Positions 11,798-23,249 of a stretch of 64,000 nt of DNA are shown piece by piece. The stretch is taken from positions 147,723 to 211,722 of the forward strand of contig QJPP01001692.1 in NCBI GenBank assembly GCA_003996215.1, in the 5' to 3' direction. The DNA comes from Jaltomata sinuosa (taxonomy: Eukaryota; Streptophyta; Magnoliopsida; Solanales; Solanaceae). Position 1 is the stretch's first letter. Each line of letters opens with the position of its first letter. Below the pieces are notes generated by a model. It ran no database searches. It saw only the letters and a list, made by a program, of their open reading frames with translations, and was not told the DNA's origin. The translations under genes were made by a program, and so were the position numbers.

Positions 11798-12544
11798 ACA
11801 TCACAAGTGAATATCCTTATTCGTTAATTGTATCAATTTATGATGAATCTTGTACTCGCAATGTGATAGAGTGTGAGGTGAAGGGTGATGATGATGAGCC
11901 TAAGCTTAGGCATGGGGAAATAATTTCAAAAGAAGATAATGAGCAATTGGAGGAGGATGTGAACTTCTCTTGTGCCTTAAGACAGGTCATGGGAGACCTT
12001 TCTAAAGAGGAACTTGACCAAAGTGTGAACCTATTTCATACTAGGTGTAAGATTATGGAGAAGGTATGTTCCTTGGTTATTGATAGTAGAAGTGGAGCTA
12101 ATTATGTAAGTAGTGGAACGGTTGTCCGAATGAAGCTCCCTACACAAAGGCACCGCAATCCATATAAACTCCAATGGCTCAAAAGGAGTGGTAAAATGGA
12201 GGTAACCGAGCAAGTAGCCATCTAGTTTAGCATTTCCAATTGTCAAGATGAAGTCCTATGTGATGCCATGCCCATGCCTATGCTAACATGTCATGTATTG
12301 CTTGGAAAATTGTGGCAAGTTGATAGGGATGTCCAATATCAAGAGGGGTCTAAAAAATACTCATTTGTATTTGGAGGACAAAGCCCAGTCTTGCACCTTT
12401 AACACCCTATCAAGTGAGTGAGGATTATAAAATCTTGAGAGAACTTCGAGAAGTAATCCAAAAGGAAGAAATTGAGAAGAATGAGAAAGAAGTGTTGCTT
12501 ATGCAAAAAAGAGAAGGACTTGGCTAATGAAAGATATGACTTAT
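11798..12544 (+). pseudogene. Element C: zinc-knuckle end of gag plus protease fragment
   Basis: Plus-strand codons begin in mid zinc knuckle (ITSEYPYS, matching ITSEYPYW of minus copy G near 33090) directly after D's LTR. They continue through KEELDQSVNLFHTRCKI into a protease whose active-site triad is Asp-Ser-Arg (about 12079-12087) instead of Asp-Ser-Gly. A stop near 12223 and later frameshifts follow, then LTPYQVSEDY at about 12400-12425. The fragment ends at 12544, where the LTR of E begins. It is most similar to G, so it may be of the N3 type, but its 3' half is not present to confirm that. Confidence 0.7.
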
Positions 12545-13252
12545 TGATAAGATCCCAATTGGGGATACCAATTGAAATCTTTCAAACATGCAAAAATTAA
12601 AAGATAGATGAGAAGGGAAGAAAGAAAGGCTTAATTGAATCCACAACTAAACTAAGGGGGAAGAGAGCTTGAATTCTATTGAAATGAGAAACCCAAATGA
12701 ATCCACAAATGAGTAATCTCAAGTGCAAATCAAGGTAAAGGAATTTTAGATCAACAATAGGAATCCACCCATCACTAACCTAAGCTACACTAATGGGAAT
12801 CCACCCAAACTACACTAAGCTAAAAAGCTACACTCTCAAAGGAGTTCTTCAATTCTCAATTCAACATAATCTATGGAATGAAAATAGCTAAGGCAGGTAT
12901 TTATAGTATGCCTCTTACAAACATAGCCCAAAAGTGGCTATTTAAATAAGGCCCAAAAGTGACCTTGGAAGACTACATAGTCGCACATCATGGTGCCAAG
13001 TGAGGTGCATTTTGCACCATCAATTGTGCTGGTCGCACATGGTTTCGTACAGCTCTGGTAGCAACCATCTTCATGGTGTATTCTCCCTATTGCTTCCAAG
13101 CAATCACCCAAATATGGAATTGCTTCATTTGGAGTGTAATGAGGCTCTTCCATGCTCCCTTTTGTTCTTCAATGGTGAGTGTGGCTTGGATCCTCTTGTC
13201 TAGACCTTTATGTGTAAGTCTAGCATGAACATTGCCGAGCAATATCGTATCA
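12545..13252 (-). repeat. 3' LTR of element E (family X)
   Basis: On the minus strand it starts TGATACGATATTGC at 13252 and ends TTATCA at 12545. A purine tract (minus strand TTTTCAAGAAAGGGAGGA) lies immediately on the internal side at 13253-13270, which marks it as a 3' LTR. TATA box at 12898-12905. The frame of E's last ORF runs across the purine tract into this LTR and stops at 13087. The left flank is element C protease sequence. Confidence 0.8.
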
Positions 13253-13634
13253 TCCTCCCTTTCTTGAAAAGGATTTGTCCTCGAATCCAAACCTTGCAAA
13301 AACATAAGTAGGACAAATAACCACAAAATCCTCATGGTATGATGGTTAGCACATGGGTCCGTACAAGTAGTAGCATGCCAAGGAGGAACCCTTGGAGGGT
13401 CTCTAGGGTCAAAGGGATATAACACCCACTTAGCTTGGTCACAAAGACAATTGGACCAATCAAAAGAATTCCTACCTCTATAGGAAACAAATCCGATACA
13501 AAAAGGGACATCATCATATGCAAAGAGGTAGTAAAGAAAGGTGCTAATGATACTAACTTCATCTAAGGTGCTCTCACACGTAAGAGCACAAGAAGATGAG
13601 ATAAGATGTTTCAAGCATATTATGCCTCTCTTTT
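13253..13634 (-). pseudogene. C-terminal FLYYLFAYDD-module fragment of element E
   Basis: A minus-strand frame from 13614 stays open to 13087. It carries SSSCALTCESTLDE, then TFLYYLFAYDD at residues 25-35, then YRGRNSFDWSNCLCD and WVLYPFDPRDP, matching residues about 775-850 of the N1 protein. The tail CANHHTMRILWLFVL...LDSRTNPF leads into the purine tract, and the frame continues about 55 codons into the LTR. The N-terminal part is gone because an LTR fragment begins at 13635. It is not interpretable as a complete gene. It shows that the module sits directly before the 3' end in this lineage. Confidence 0.7.
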
Positions 13635-14195
13635 TGATAAGATCTCGATTAGGGAGACTAATCGAAATCCAAATGTAGAAATTAAATAAACAAACGATGT
13701 GTAAATTAAAGCTAATTAACCAAGTTTATGGGCAACAAGAGACCTTATACCCTCACCTCCCAATTGAACCTAATTAACCAATAATACCTCCTCAATCAAA
13801 CAAAGCGACAAACAAATGAATCCAAAAATGGATAACTCTATGATTAATCAAGCAAGCAAAAGAATCCACCCCTAATCACTCAACTAAACTATTAGGAATC
13901 CACTCAATAGATTTCTACACTAGATTAACTAATTGGGAAATCCACCCAATGACTTCAAGCTAACAATAGCAACTAGAAGCTTTCAAAGCAATTCAATATT
14001 CATCAAAATCTATGGAATATAAAAGACTAAGGCATGTATTTATAGTGTTTGTCTTGTACATTAAGAAGCCCAAAAGTGACCTTAAAATACTCTAAATTTG
14101 GCCCATGATGGGCCATGTGCAGAGGCATGTGCGAAATGCACTACCCCTTGTGCATGCCACCCTCTGTGTCGCACCACTAGGCAGAAACACTATTA
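13635..14195 (-). repeat. Partial family-X LTR
   Basis: The left edge is the exact LTR end TGATAAGATCTCGATTAGGGAG (plus-strand reading). The sequence then follows the LTRs at 10963 and 12545 through the TATA region near 14037-14045, but stops after the 'gcaccactaggcagaaac' segment near 14195. The first ~300 bases of U3 and the TGATAC end are missing. Confidence 0.65.
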
Positions 14196-15701
14196 GGATG
14201 GACCTAACAGAAGTTAGATTTAATGAAAAAGAAACTAATTTACCAAGATTTGTACCAAGAAATCATTTGGGGAGAAATTTGGTTGAAATCCATGGAGAAA
14301 AACTCTAAAAATTGGAGAAAACTTGAAAAATGGCTCCAAAATAACGCTGGCTGGGTGCTGGAGCGGGACCTGGAGAGCGTGGAGCTGGCTGGAAGGGAGC
14401 TGTAGCTGGCTGGAATATGCTGGAGCCATTGGCTTAAGCGCTGAGCTGTTGGCTAGAGCGGAAGCCTCCTGGATGACGCAGAAGCCGGTCGACCATCGAC
14501 TCAGAACACGGAAGCCATTTGAAATTGGCTGGAGGAAAGCAGCCATGCAGAAGCTGGTTGAACGCGGCTCAGGTTCACTGCTGAACCTCACTGCTTATGT
14601 GGCAGCCTCTGATTAGGCCACAAAAGCTGAAAAAAATTGATTTTTTTTCAATTTTCAGATTTTTTGTACTCTTTTGGCCCCACAAACACCTTTACACTTT
14701 TTCTTTCCTTTGCTTTTGGATTAAACACTACCCTTTTGAAGATTCTTCCTCAACAATTAATGAATTTTATGAAGAACACTATGAACATTGATGAATTTCA
14801 AAAAATTCATAACTCTCTCAATTTAACTTCAATCTTCATAAAATTTTAAACACGAGCTCCATTCAACACCACGAACAAACCACCTTTACACTTTTTCTTT
14901 CCTTTGCTTTTGGATTAAACACTACCCTTTTGAAGATTCTTCCTCAACAATTTATGAATATTATGAAGAACACTATGAACGTTGATGAATTTCATAAAAT
15001 TCATAACTCTCTCAATTTAACTCCAATCTTCATGAAATTTTAAACACGAGCTCCATTCAACACCACGCACAAACTCCAATAATTTTTAGTCCTCAATTCC
15101 AAGATGAAAATAAACTCATTTTCTCCATCTTCAAGCTATGAAGAATACCATGAACAAGTAAATTTCAAATCTTCATAACTTCTTTGTTTTAGCTCCAAAT
15201 TCTTCAAAATTCGAGATTTAAGCTCCCCTTGCTATAGAGAACAAGCTCTAATGCTTTTCAAGCTCCAATTTAGCCTCAAATAACAAACCCACTTCACCTT
15301 CTTCAAGCTTTTCAAGCTCAAGAATGGTGAAATTTTGAAACACCTCCAATTCAACTCGAAATTGTCTCAAATTTTAGGAGAAGCTTCCTCTTAAGCTAGA
15401 GAACAAATCCCATACTTTTGTAGCTCAAATCTCTCCTAATCTTCAAGAACTATTTTCAAGTTTTCAAACCTTCAAGCACCTTTAATGGTAGAATCTTCCT
15501 TACAACTCAAAATCACTTGAAATCTTGGATTTAGACTAAAAAACACTAGAGAATACGAATCTAGTGTCAAAAACAACAAATCAAACACAAAAAAATTCAG
15601 ATTTTTTTTGGATTAATTTTTTTACTTTTTTTTCAAATTTATGAACCTAAAACCTAAGAATTGATGGAACAACTCTTAAAACCTAACCTCTGTTACCAAG
15701 A
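14196..15701 (-). other. Leader remnant with a G/C-rich CTGG segment and primer site
   Basis: In minus orientation a decayed primer site at 15687-15698 (TGGTAACAGAGG) is followed by A/T-rich leader to about 14640, then a CTGG/CAGC-rich stretch (about 14330-14630). The latter parallels the CTGACTGGTGG-rich leader segments at about 47275-47400 and 56200-56310. Two overlapping frames in that stretch (about 14235-14616) have no recognisable product and look like a by-product of base composition. The internal region proper is deleted, so the leader joins an LTR fragment directly. Confidence 0.55.
14687..15074. repeat. 194-bp direct tandem duplication in the leader
   Basis: Two head-to-tail copies, 14687-14880 and 14881-15074, begin CACCTTTACACTTTTTC and end CACCACG(A/C)ACAAAC. 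They differ at only a few positions, so the duplication is young compared with the surrounding decay. Confidence 0.85.
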
Positions 15702-16516
15702 TGATAATGATCTCAATCAGAAATGATCAAAATCAATATCAAAAACACAAAAACAAACAACCCAAATTGAAGAAAAAGGGATGAGAATAGAAGAACGAAG
15801 GGCTAATTGAATCTACAATCAACCAAGGGAGGAGAGACTCAATCAAATACCCAAGAAACCAAATTAAATCCACAAGATAATAACTCGATGATCGATCAAG
15901 CGAAGAAGATAACACAAGTAATTCGGGAATCCACCCTAATCACTCAATCTAAACTAACAATTGGAATTTAACCCAATCACTATTCTAACCTAAATATCAA
16001 GTCTATTCAAGATAATTCAATCATCCAAAATATAAGTATGAAAATGACTAAGACAACTATTTATAGTTATTGCCTTTACACAAATAGCCTATTACAAAAA
16101 TAGGCCAAAAGTGACTATTTTAAAAATAACCCACAAGGTCCCTTCTTGATTGCCTAAATGGCATCTTGATCGCGCATATCCTTGTACATTGTTGCTCTAT
16201 GGCTTCCTCCGGACTTCAAGCTATTATCCATATATAAAAGCCCCTCCTAATGTGCTCCAAGCTAACCATGATTATATCATCGGTGCAAAATGCACCACTC
16301 ATTATGCATTCCACCTATGCTTTGCACCACTAAGAAGAATCAAAGGCTGCCTCTTCTTCTCATGCAATCATCCGCAAGTTGTAGATCCTTGATCTACACT
16401 CTTCAATGGTCTCCAAAGCCTCTTTCTTTATGAATAGAGCTTGTAAGGCTTGAAGTTCTTTAGCTTGGATCCTAGTGAATAGCCTCATAGGGGTTGTACT
16501 GGGCGATATCGTATCA
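15702..16516 (-). repeat. LTR shared by two element units (3' LTR of F)
   Basis: On the minus strand it starts TGATACGATATCGCCC at 16516 and ends TTATCA at 15702. A purine tract lies on its right side (16517-16531, 3' end of F) and a primer site with leader on its left (15687-15698). It is therefore flanked as both a 3' LTR and a 5' LTR, as expected in a head-to-tail array. The first ~150 bases of U3 encode LFTRIQAKELQALQALF in frame with F's Pol end, which supports an LTR-encoded Pol C-terminus. TATA box at 16058-16065. Confidence 0.8.
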
Positions 16517-17527
16517 TCCTCCCCTTCTTAAAAAGGATTCATCCTCGGATCCATAACTTTACCTACAACACAAGAAGATAGATCACTTACATTGAACACA
16601 TTGTGAACATTATACTCACATGGTAGATCGATCTTGTAGGCATTGTCGTTGATCCTTTCAAACAATTGGTATGGGCCATCACCCCTTGGACTCAACTTCC
16701 ATTTACAGAGTTGTGGGAATCTTTCCTTCTGAAAGTGAACCCAAACCTAATCATTGGGTTAAAAGATCACTTTTTTTCTTTCATGATTTTGTAAGAGAGC
16801 CACCTTGAAGTTGTTCTTTTCCATGGCCTCTCTTACCTTTGTGTGAATCTTCACCATTTCCTTTGCCCTTCGCTTTGCATCTAAGCTCACAAAAATATCA
16901 GTAGGAAAAAAGGTTAAGGATAATGGAACCAATGGGTTAAACCTATAACACACTTCAAATGGGGAGTCATGCCAATAAAAGAGTGAAGAGATCGATTGTA
17001 AGCAAATTCAATCAAAGGTAACTGGTCCTCCCAAGAAGTTGGGGATCCTCTAATCATGCAATGAAGCATGCTCCCAAGAGTCTTATTGACTACTTCAGTT
17101 TGACCATCCGTTTGAGGATGACAAGAAGTAGAGAACATGAGTTTGGTACAAAGTCTACCCCATAGACTCTTTCAAAAATGGCAAAGAAATTTGGAGTACC
17201 TATCACTTACAACAGTGCAAGGTACTCCATGCAATTTGAGCACATGAATCACAAACAAAGATGCAATATGAGATGCATTATCACATTTATAGCATGGAAT
17301 AAAATGAGACATTTTAGAGAATCTATCCACTATCACAAAGATACTATTATGCCCTCTTTTGGTTCTTGGAAGACCCAATACAAAATCCATAGAAAAGTCC
17401 ATCCAAGGACCAACAGGGGAGGGAAATGTCCATACCTTGGGGCCAGGTCTTGGACATGGCTTGCTTGCATTCGAGGCATTGTCCATATAACTTCTCCACA
17501 TCATGCTTCATCCTTGGCCAATAGAAT
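16517..17527 (-). pseudogene. Integrase and Pol C-terminus of element F (broken)
   Basis: Minus-strand codons from 17527 follow the catalytic core of a gypsy integrase: MDFSMDFVLGLPRTKRG, VIVDRFSKM, VLKLHGVPCTVVSDR, then (after a frameshift) STSCHPQTDGQTEVVNKT, SWEDQLPLIEFAYNRS and a decayed GFNPLxPL. The C-terminal part reads AKRRAKEMVKIH, ERFPQL, ERINDNAYK, NVFNVSDLS and ends MNPF at the purine tract (16517-16531). No chromodomain is seen. Integrase inserts element cDNA; this copy has several stops and frameshifts. Its N-terminal HHCC zinc domain is split by the Tekay-like insertion and resumes at 27836. Confidence 0.85.
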
Positions 17528-20092
17528 TGTCACGCCTCAAATTCCATTTAGACGGACAGGCACACGATGCCCTAAAGGCCCGAGAGAACCAACTTATAAC
17601 CTGTGATTTATCATGCATATGCATATGACAATTAAGAAGCTTTGACTATAGATAAGCTGCCTGAATAACAAGACCAACATAGATAGGCCCAAAACTTATG
17701 TACACGATCTGGCCATTGAGGCCACAACTGTTAAGAGCAAAGACATAACTAAGTTTTACTTTAACATTGGTCTACAAAGCCTCTACAAGATAGACAAACT
17801 TAGTTTAGGTCGGGACAGGGCCCCGCCTTACCCTTAACTATACAATACCCAAAATATATACCAAAGACTCGGTAAAGCCCCGAATCAACCTGGAGCTCAC
17901 CAACAGCAGCCGAGTGTCCTGTGCTCCTACTGGGGAGGTCTACTAGCCAGAGTACATGTGCCTGCGGCATGAAATGCAGCGTCCCCATGAGGGACGTCAG
18001 TACGAGAGAATGTACTGAATATGTAAGGCATAAAGTAAACCATATGTAAACAAGAGCTCAAATAGAATCAGGTATCAGTGCATAAACATGTAAATAAGAA
18101 CAGAAGATCACATTTGCTTACACTTGTGAAATCATGTATATTACGTTCTTTGGTTACTCTTCTTTGCTTTATGATCATTGTAAGACATGTAATACACGTG
18201 ACCAACTGATCAGTGGTAGAAGAGGAGTCCCATGCTAGACAATTTAACCCCTGGGATGCTGCCCTCATAAATATACAAATTGGGATCGACCCATGCTAGG
18301 CTTTTGCCCCTAGGCTGCCACCCATAAGTACACAAATAGGAATCGACCCATGCTAGGCTTTCACCCCTGGGCTTCCACCCACACATATACAGATTACTTC
18401 ATTTAGTTTCTTTAATCTTTGAGATTGTTACTTTGGTGGTTGTAACCTTTATTGAGCTCAAAACTATGGACCAGTAGTATAAGACATGTGAACATGCACT
18501 TAAGGCAGTAACAATGATATAAGGAGCAAACGTAACATCAACGTACTATTTAGGAGCTTATATGATACACTGAACCTCATTTGGCTTAGAGAATAACTCA
18601 CAAAGCTTGCTGTTGAAAGTACCTTTACTAGGAAACTCACTTCGTTGGTAACAACACAAATATAAGAGTTCATGCCAAGGAATATGAAACTGAGAAACCT
18701 TACATACCTTGTTGTGTTACTCGTATATTACAACAAATTAAGCTTCCCCCTTTCAGATTATTTATCTATAATGAAATACGTGGCAAAACTAGTATTAGTA
18801 GCTAGTTAACCAATTTGGGCTACTTGATCCCACTAAATCAGTAACTAGGCAGTAAGCTCGTAATTGATCAAACCAAGAGTGTTCCTTTCACCTCTTCTCC
18901 TCTAAACATATCTACATACTGTATGACCTTCTCATAAGGTCCCTTGAAACTCTTCCGACTTCACGACATATACCAAACAACATACAAAGGTGTGCAGGCA
19001 GCAAGTTAACATAACACCCAATTAAGTGGTGTATTACCACACCCTCCTTCTATACTTCAATACAACTTCACACACCCTTTTACAAGTTCAACCAAGCTGT
19101 CCCAAATATATACACATAAAACCGCTCCTAAAATAATCCCAAACATCCTTCAACATAATAAGAAAGTATTTTAACTCAAGGATTCCAATCACTACCCCAT
19201 GGTTCTTGACACAAACACATACAAAATTCTCCATCAAACTTGCATATAAAAAGGGGTAAAAATGGGCAGTAACTTTACCTTAAATTCTGAAAATCTGTCC
19301 TCCTAACTTGTACTTCTTCAAGAGCTTGAACTCCCCTTCAACTTAGCTTGAAAAGAGGGAGAATACTTAAGAACCCTAATGGTATTTTATGGCTGCTATG
19401 TGAAGCTAAGAGAGAGAGAAAGAAAGAACTTCTAAAATATGTTTTTTTTTCAAGTTAAAATGAGTGAAATGAGCTGGTCTTAACCCCTTTAAAGGGGGGC
19501 TGCTTTGGCTGACTTTCCTTGCTCATTTTGAGCCACAAAATGTCTAGAAGGTGATACACCTACTTGGCCATTTTACATGGGCTTTGTTGGACTTAACCTT
19601 ATTGGGCCTTGGCTGCCAATTCTTTCCATTTCTTTCACTTCTTTGGGCCAGAATTTATTCAAATGAGTGATGGGTGTACTTGGCCCTCTAAGCTAGTCAA
19701 AATAGTCTTAGTAGGTGATGCACCTACCTAGTTCTTTAGGCTGGTCAATAAGTCAAAGTAGGTGATGCACCTACTTGTCACCTACTAGCTTAGTTAAGTC
19801 AAGCAAGTAGCTCACTTATTTTATTCTATTTTCTAATTTCTAATCCCTTTTGCTTTAACTTAACACTTCACCCTAAATATTTACTCAAATACAACCTTAC
19901 CATCTCGATTTTAAATACTTTTGTCGAGGTTAACTTGGCCGTTTACGTGCTGAACTGAATGGGGCATTACAGCACCTCCCAATACACATTAATCACTGCT
20001 CATATAAGAAACTCGGTCCCTCACCTATACGACAAGGCTATATCAAGTGATATATGAATAGGACTAGTATATGCAAAATACGGGTTGTTACA
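17528..20092 (-). repeat. 3' LTR of element T
   Basis: 2565 bp. On the minus strand it runs TGTAACAACCCG to GGCGTGACA. It contains a triple ~57-bp repeat at about 18230-18385, GTAGGTGATGCACCTAC-type palindromes near 19710-19775, and a perfect 14-bp palindrome CCCCTTTAAAGGGG at 19484-19497 that may hold the core promoter. Short frames within it (for example 17800-17988) recur identically in the other LTR and are not genes. Confidence 0.92.
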
Positions 20093-20105
20093 TCCTCCCC
20101 TTCTT
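20093..20105 (-). other. Polypurine tract of element T
   Basis: The minus strand reads AAGAAGGGGAGGA immediately before the 3' LTR start TGTAAC, the standard place for plus-strand priming. Confidence 0.85.
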
Positions 20106-20214
20106 AGGAACATTCGTCCTCGAATGATATTAAAGTTAACCAGCCCAAACAAGCTCAAGCCTAAGTTAAGTACCACTATTAGACATATAATATATATAGA
20201 CTTATACTTACTCA

Positions 20215-21650
20215 TTAATGCCTCAACTCGACACTTCCACCTTTCTCATCGGACTGAAATAGATGAGGATACTTGGATTTCATCGCTTCTTCCGCTTCCC
20301 TTGTAACTTCTTCTACTTGTTGGTTTCTCCACAGTACTTTTACGAAAGCTACTTCCTTATTTCTTAGCCTCTTAACTTGGTGATCCAGAATAGCAATGGG
20401 TACATGGGTACTTCTTCATAAGTGAGATCTCCCATAACTTGTACATCTTCAGTAGGAGTAATACGAAATGGGTCACCTATACACTTTCGAAGCATTGAGA
20501 CATGAAATATCGGATGGACTGTTGAAAGCTCTTGGGGTAGCTCTAACTCATATGCGACTTGGCCAACTCTTCGAATAATATTATATGGCCCTATATAGCG
20601 TGGACTTAACTTTCCCTTTTTACCAAATCCATCACCCCTTTCATTGGAGACACCTTCAAAAATACCCAATCTCCTATAGCAAACTCCAGCCCTCTTCTTC
20701 TAATATCTGCATATGATTTGTATCGATTTTGAGCCGTTGCCAGCCGCTGTTGTATCACCTTAACTTTTTCCATAGCTTGATGAACAAGATCTGGCCCAAA
20801 TAAGGTAGTTTCACCCACTTGAAACCATCCGATTGGTGATCTACACTTTCTCCCATATAAAGCTTCATAAGGTGCCATTTTGATACTTGAATGGTAGCTA
20901 TTGTTGTAAGAAAACTCAATAAGTGGTAAATGGTCATCCCAGCTACCTTTAAAGTACAATACACAAGCTCGTAACATATCCTCAAGTGTTTGGATTGTAC
21001 GTTCTGCCTGACCATCCGTTTGAGGGTGAAAGGCCATACTTAAATTCACTTGTGTTCCCAAACTCTTCTGAAATGATTTCCAAAAATTCGTGGTGAATTG
21101 AGCTCCCCTATCAGATATAATAGAGATTGGGATTCCATGTAGCCGAACTATCTCTTTAATATACAACCTTGCATACTATCAACTGTATAAGTAGCCTTAA
21201 CCGGCAAGAAGTGGGCTGATTTGGTGAGTCTATCAACTATCACCCATATGGAGTCAAACTTCCGAAATGAGCGAGGTAGACCAGTGACAAAATCCATGTT
21301 GATCATGTCCACTTCCAAATTGGAAGGTCTATATGTTGCATATAACCTCCAGGCTTTTGGTGCTCTACTTTAACTTGTTGACAATTTGGACATTGAGAAA
21401 CAAATTCTGCAATGTTCTTCTTCATGTCATTCCACCAATACACTCCTTTCAAGTCATGATACATTTTAGTTGAGCCCGGATGGATAGAATATCTTGAATG
21501 ATGTGCTTCTGTCATAATTCTCTCCCTTAGTCTATCTATATTAGGCACACACAATCTGTTTGGCACTAGAGTACTTTGTTTTGTGTAAGCTCAAATGCCT
21601 TTGTCGCCCCTTTTTGTACATTCTCCTTAAGCTGTAATAGAATAGGATCC
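20215..21650 (-). pseudogene. Integrase and chromodomain-like tail of element T (frameshifted)
   Basis: In minus-strand order, the HHCC zinc domain at 21566-21303 has AHHSRYSIHPGSTKMYHDLK and CPNCQQVK. The catalytic core follows, beginning MDFVTGLPRS in another frame near 21300 and continuing at 21166-20606 with VRLHGIPISIISDRG, FHPQTDGQAERTIQ and EFSYNNSYHSS. After a frameshift near 20610 come FGKKGKLSPRYIGPY and VHPIFHVSMLRKC. The last ~60 codons (to a TAA at 20215) read, in a third frame, LRNKEVAFVKVLWRNQQVEE...YPHLFQ, the chromodomain-like tail of Tekay-type elements, which binds chromatin to direct integration. The frameshifts show that this copy no longer makes an active integrase. Confidence 0.85.
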
Positions 21651-23234
21651 TTATTGCTTCTCTTTTACTTCGACTACTAATGAGGATTCTGCTGCATTTT
21701 GCACAATAATCCCTTCATCTTGAGATTCAAGAAGGCGAACCCCCAAGCTAGCTAGTTGGTATAGATCCTTAGCTATTCTTTGTCTTTCCATGGACTGCCC
21801 ATAGGTGTTTGCCATTGTCCTACGACCTAAAGCATCGCCCACCACATTTGCTTTCCCCGGATGATACAAGATATCAACATCATAATCTTTTAATAACTCA
21901 AGCCATCTTCGCTGCCTCAGATTCAGATCCTTCTGCTTAAAAATATATTGCAAGCTCTTATGGTCCGTATATATGTCAACATGAACCCCATACAAGTAGT
22001 GGCGCCATATCTTTAAAGCAAATACAACCGCTGCTAGCTCTAGATCATGGGGTGGATAATTTTTCTCATGTGGCCGCAACTGTCTTGAGGCATAAGCTAT
22101 TACTTTACCATGCTGCATCAATACGCATCCTAAGCCCACTCCTGACGCATCACAATACACTGCATACCCTTCTATGCCTTCTGGAAGTACCAATATAGGT
22201 GTAGAAGTCAACTTATTTTTCAGCTCTTGGAAGCTTCTTTCGCATGCATCGCTCCATTGGAACTTGGCTGCCTTGTGTGTTAGCTTTGTTAAGGGTGCAG
22301 AAATAGAGGAAAATCCCTCAACGAACCTTCTATAATAACCTGCCAACCCAAGGAAACTACGAACCTCTGTAGGTGTTGTAGGTCTTGGCCAGTTCTTCAG
22401 GGCTTCTATCTTTTGAGTATCAACCCTTATTCCTTCATCAGAGACAATATGACCCAAGAATGCCAAAGATTTTAACCAAAACTCACATTTAGAAAACTTT
22501 GCATATAACTTACGATCACGAAGAACCTGTAACAGCTGCCACAAGTGATTAGCATGGTCCTCCTTTGATCTTGAATAGACCAAGATATCATCTATGAATA
22601 CAATCACAAACACGTCCAAGAATGGCTTGAACACCCTATTCATCAGATCCATAAAAGCTGCTGGTGCATTTGTTAGCCCAAATGACATAACTAAAAATTC
22701 AAAATGACCATACCGTGTTCGGAAAGCTGTCTTGGGTATATCTTTCTCTTTGACTTTTACTTGATGATAACCCGACCTCAAATCAATCTTCGAAAAACAC
22801 TTAGCACCCTGTAACTGGTCAAACAAATTATCAATCCTAGGAAGGGGATATTTGTTCTTAATTGTCACCTTATTCAACTGCCGATAGTCAATACACATTC
22901 TCAATGAGCCATCTTTCTTGCGTACAAATAAAACTGATGCTCCCCAATGGGATATACCAGGCTTTATGAATCCCTTTTCTAACAAATCTTTTAATTGCTC
23001 CTTCAATTCTCGTAATTCTGCCGGGGCCATCCTATATGGAGGGATGGAGATGGGTTGAGTACCTGGAATCACATCAATACCAAACTCTATCTCTCGTTCT
23101 GGAGGCAAACCTGGAAGCTCTTCGGGAAATACATCAAAAAATTCATTTACCACTGGAATAGACTGAAGATCTAGTGGCTCCGCATCTATATCTCTCACTC
23201 TCACTAGATGACATATGTACCCTTTGGACATCAT
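21651..23234 (-). pseudogene. Reverse transcriptase and RNase H of element T (527 open codons)
   Basis: Copies element RNA into DNA and degrades the RNA strand. The frame starts in the linker (VRVRDIDAEPLDLQSIPVV), then RT motifs follow: KKDGSLRMCIDYRQLNK, the catalytic box FIDDILVYS (residues 213-221; FIDD codons 22587-22598), and FLGHIVSDEGI. RNase H follows with CDAS (361-364), ELAAVVFALKIWRHYL, TDHKSLQYI and a final DALGR where most relatives have ADALSR. The RT and RH catalytic residues look intact. It is in the same frame as gag-protease (23250-25070) but separated by one TAG. In other elements of this clade that I recall, an aromatic codon stands at this place, so it is probably a nonsense mutation. 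The ORF ends before the integrase zinc domain, so the polyprotein is broken there too. Confidence 0.88.
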
Positions 23235-23249
23235 CTTCTTTGCCTTAAG

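Noticed and set aside
14235..14616. Two overlapping frames in the CTGG-rich segment as novel genes
   Set aside because: The segment matches the G/C-rich part of family-X leaders. The frames stay open because of base composition and match nothing elsewhere in the window.
17178..17606. Plus-strand 142-codon frame across the left edge of element T
   Set aside because: It is the antisense of F's integrase core fused to LTR sequence; the sense strand carries recognisable integrase motifs.
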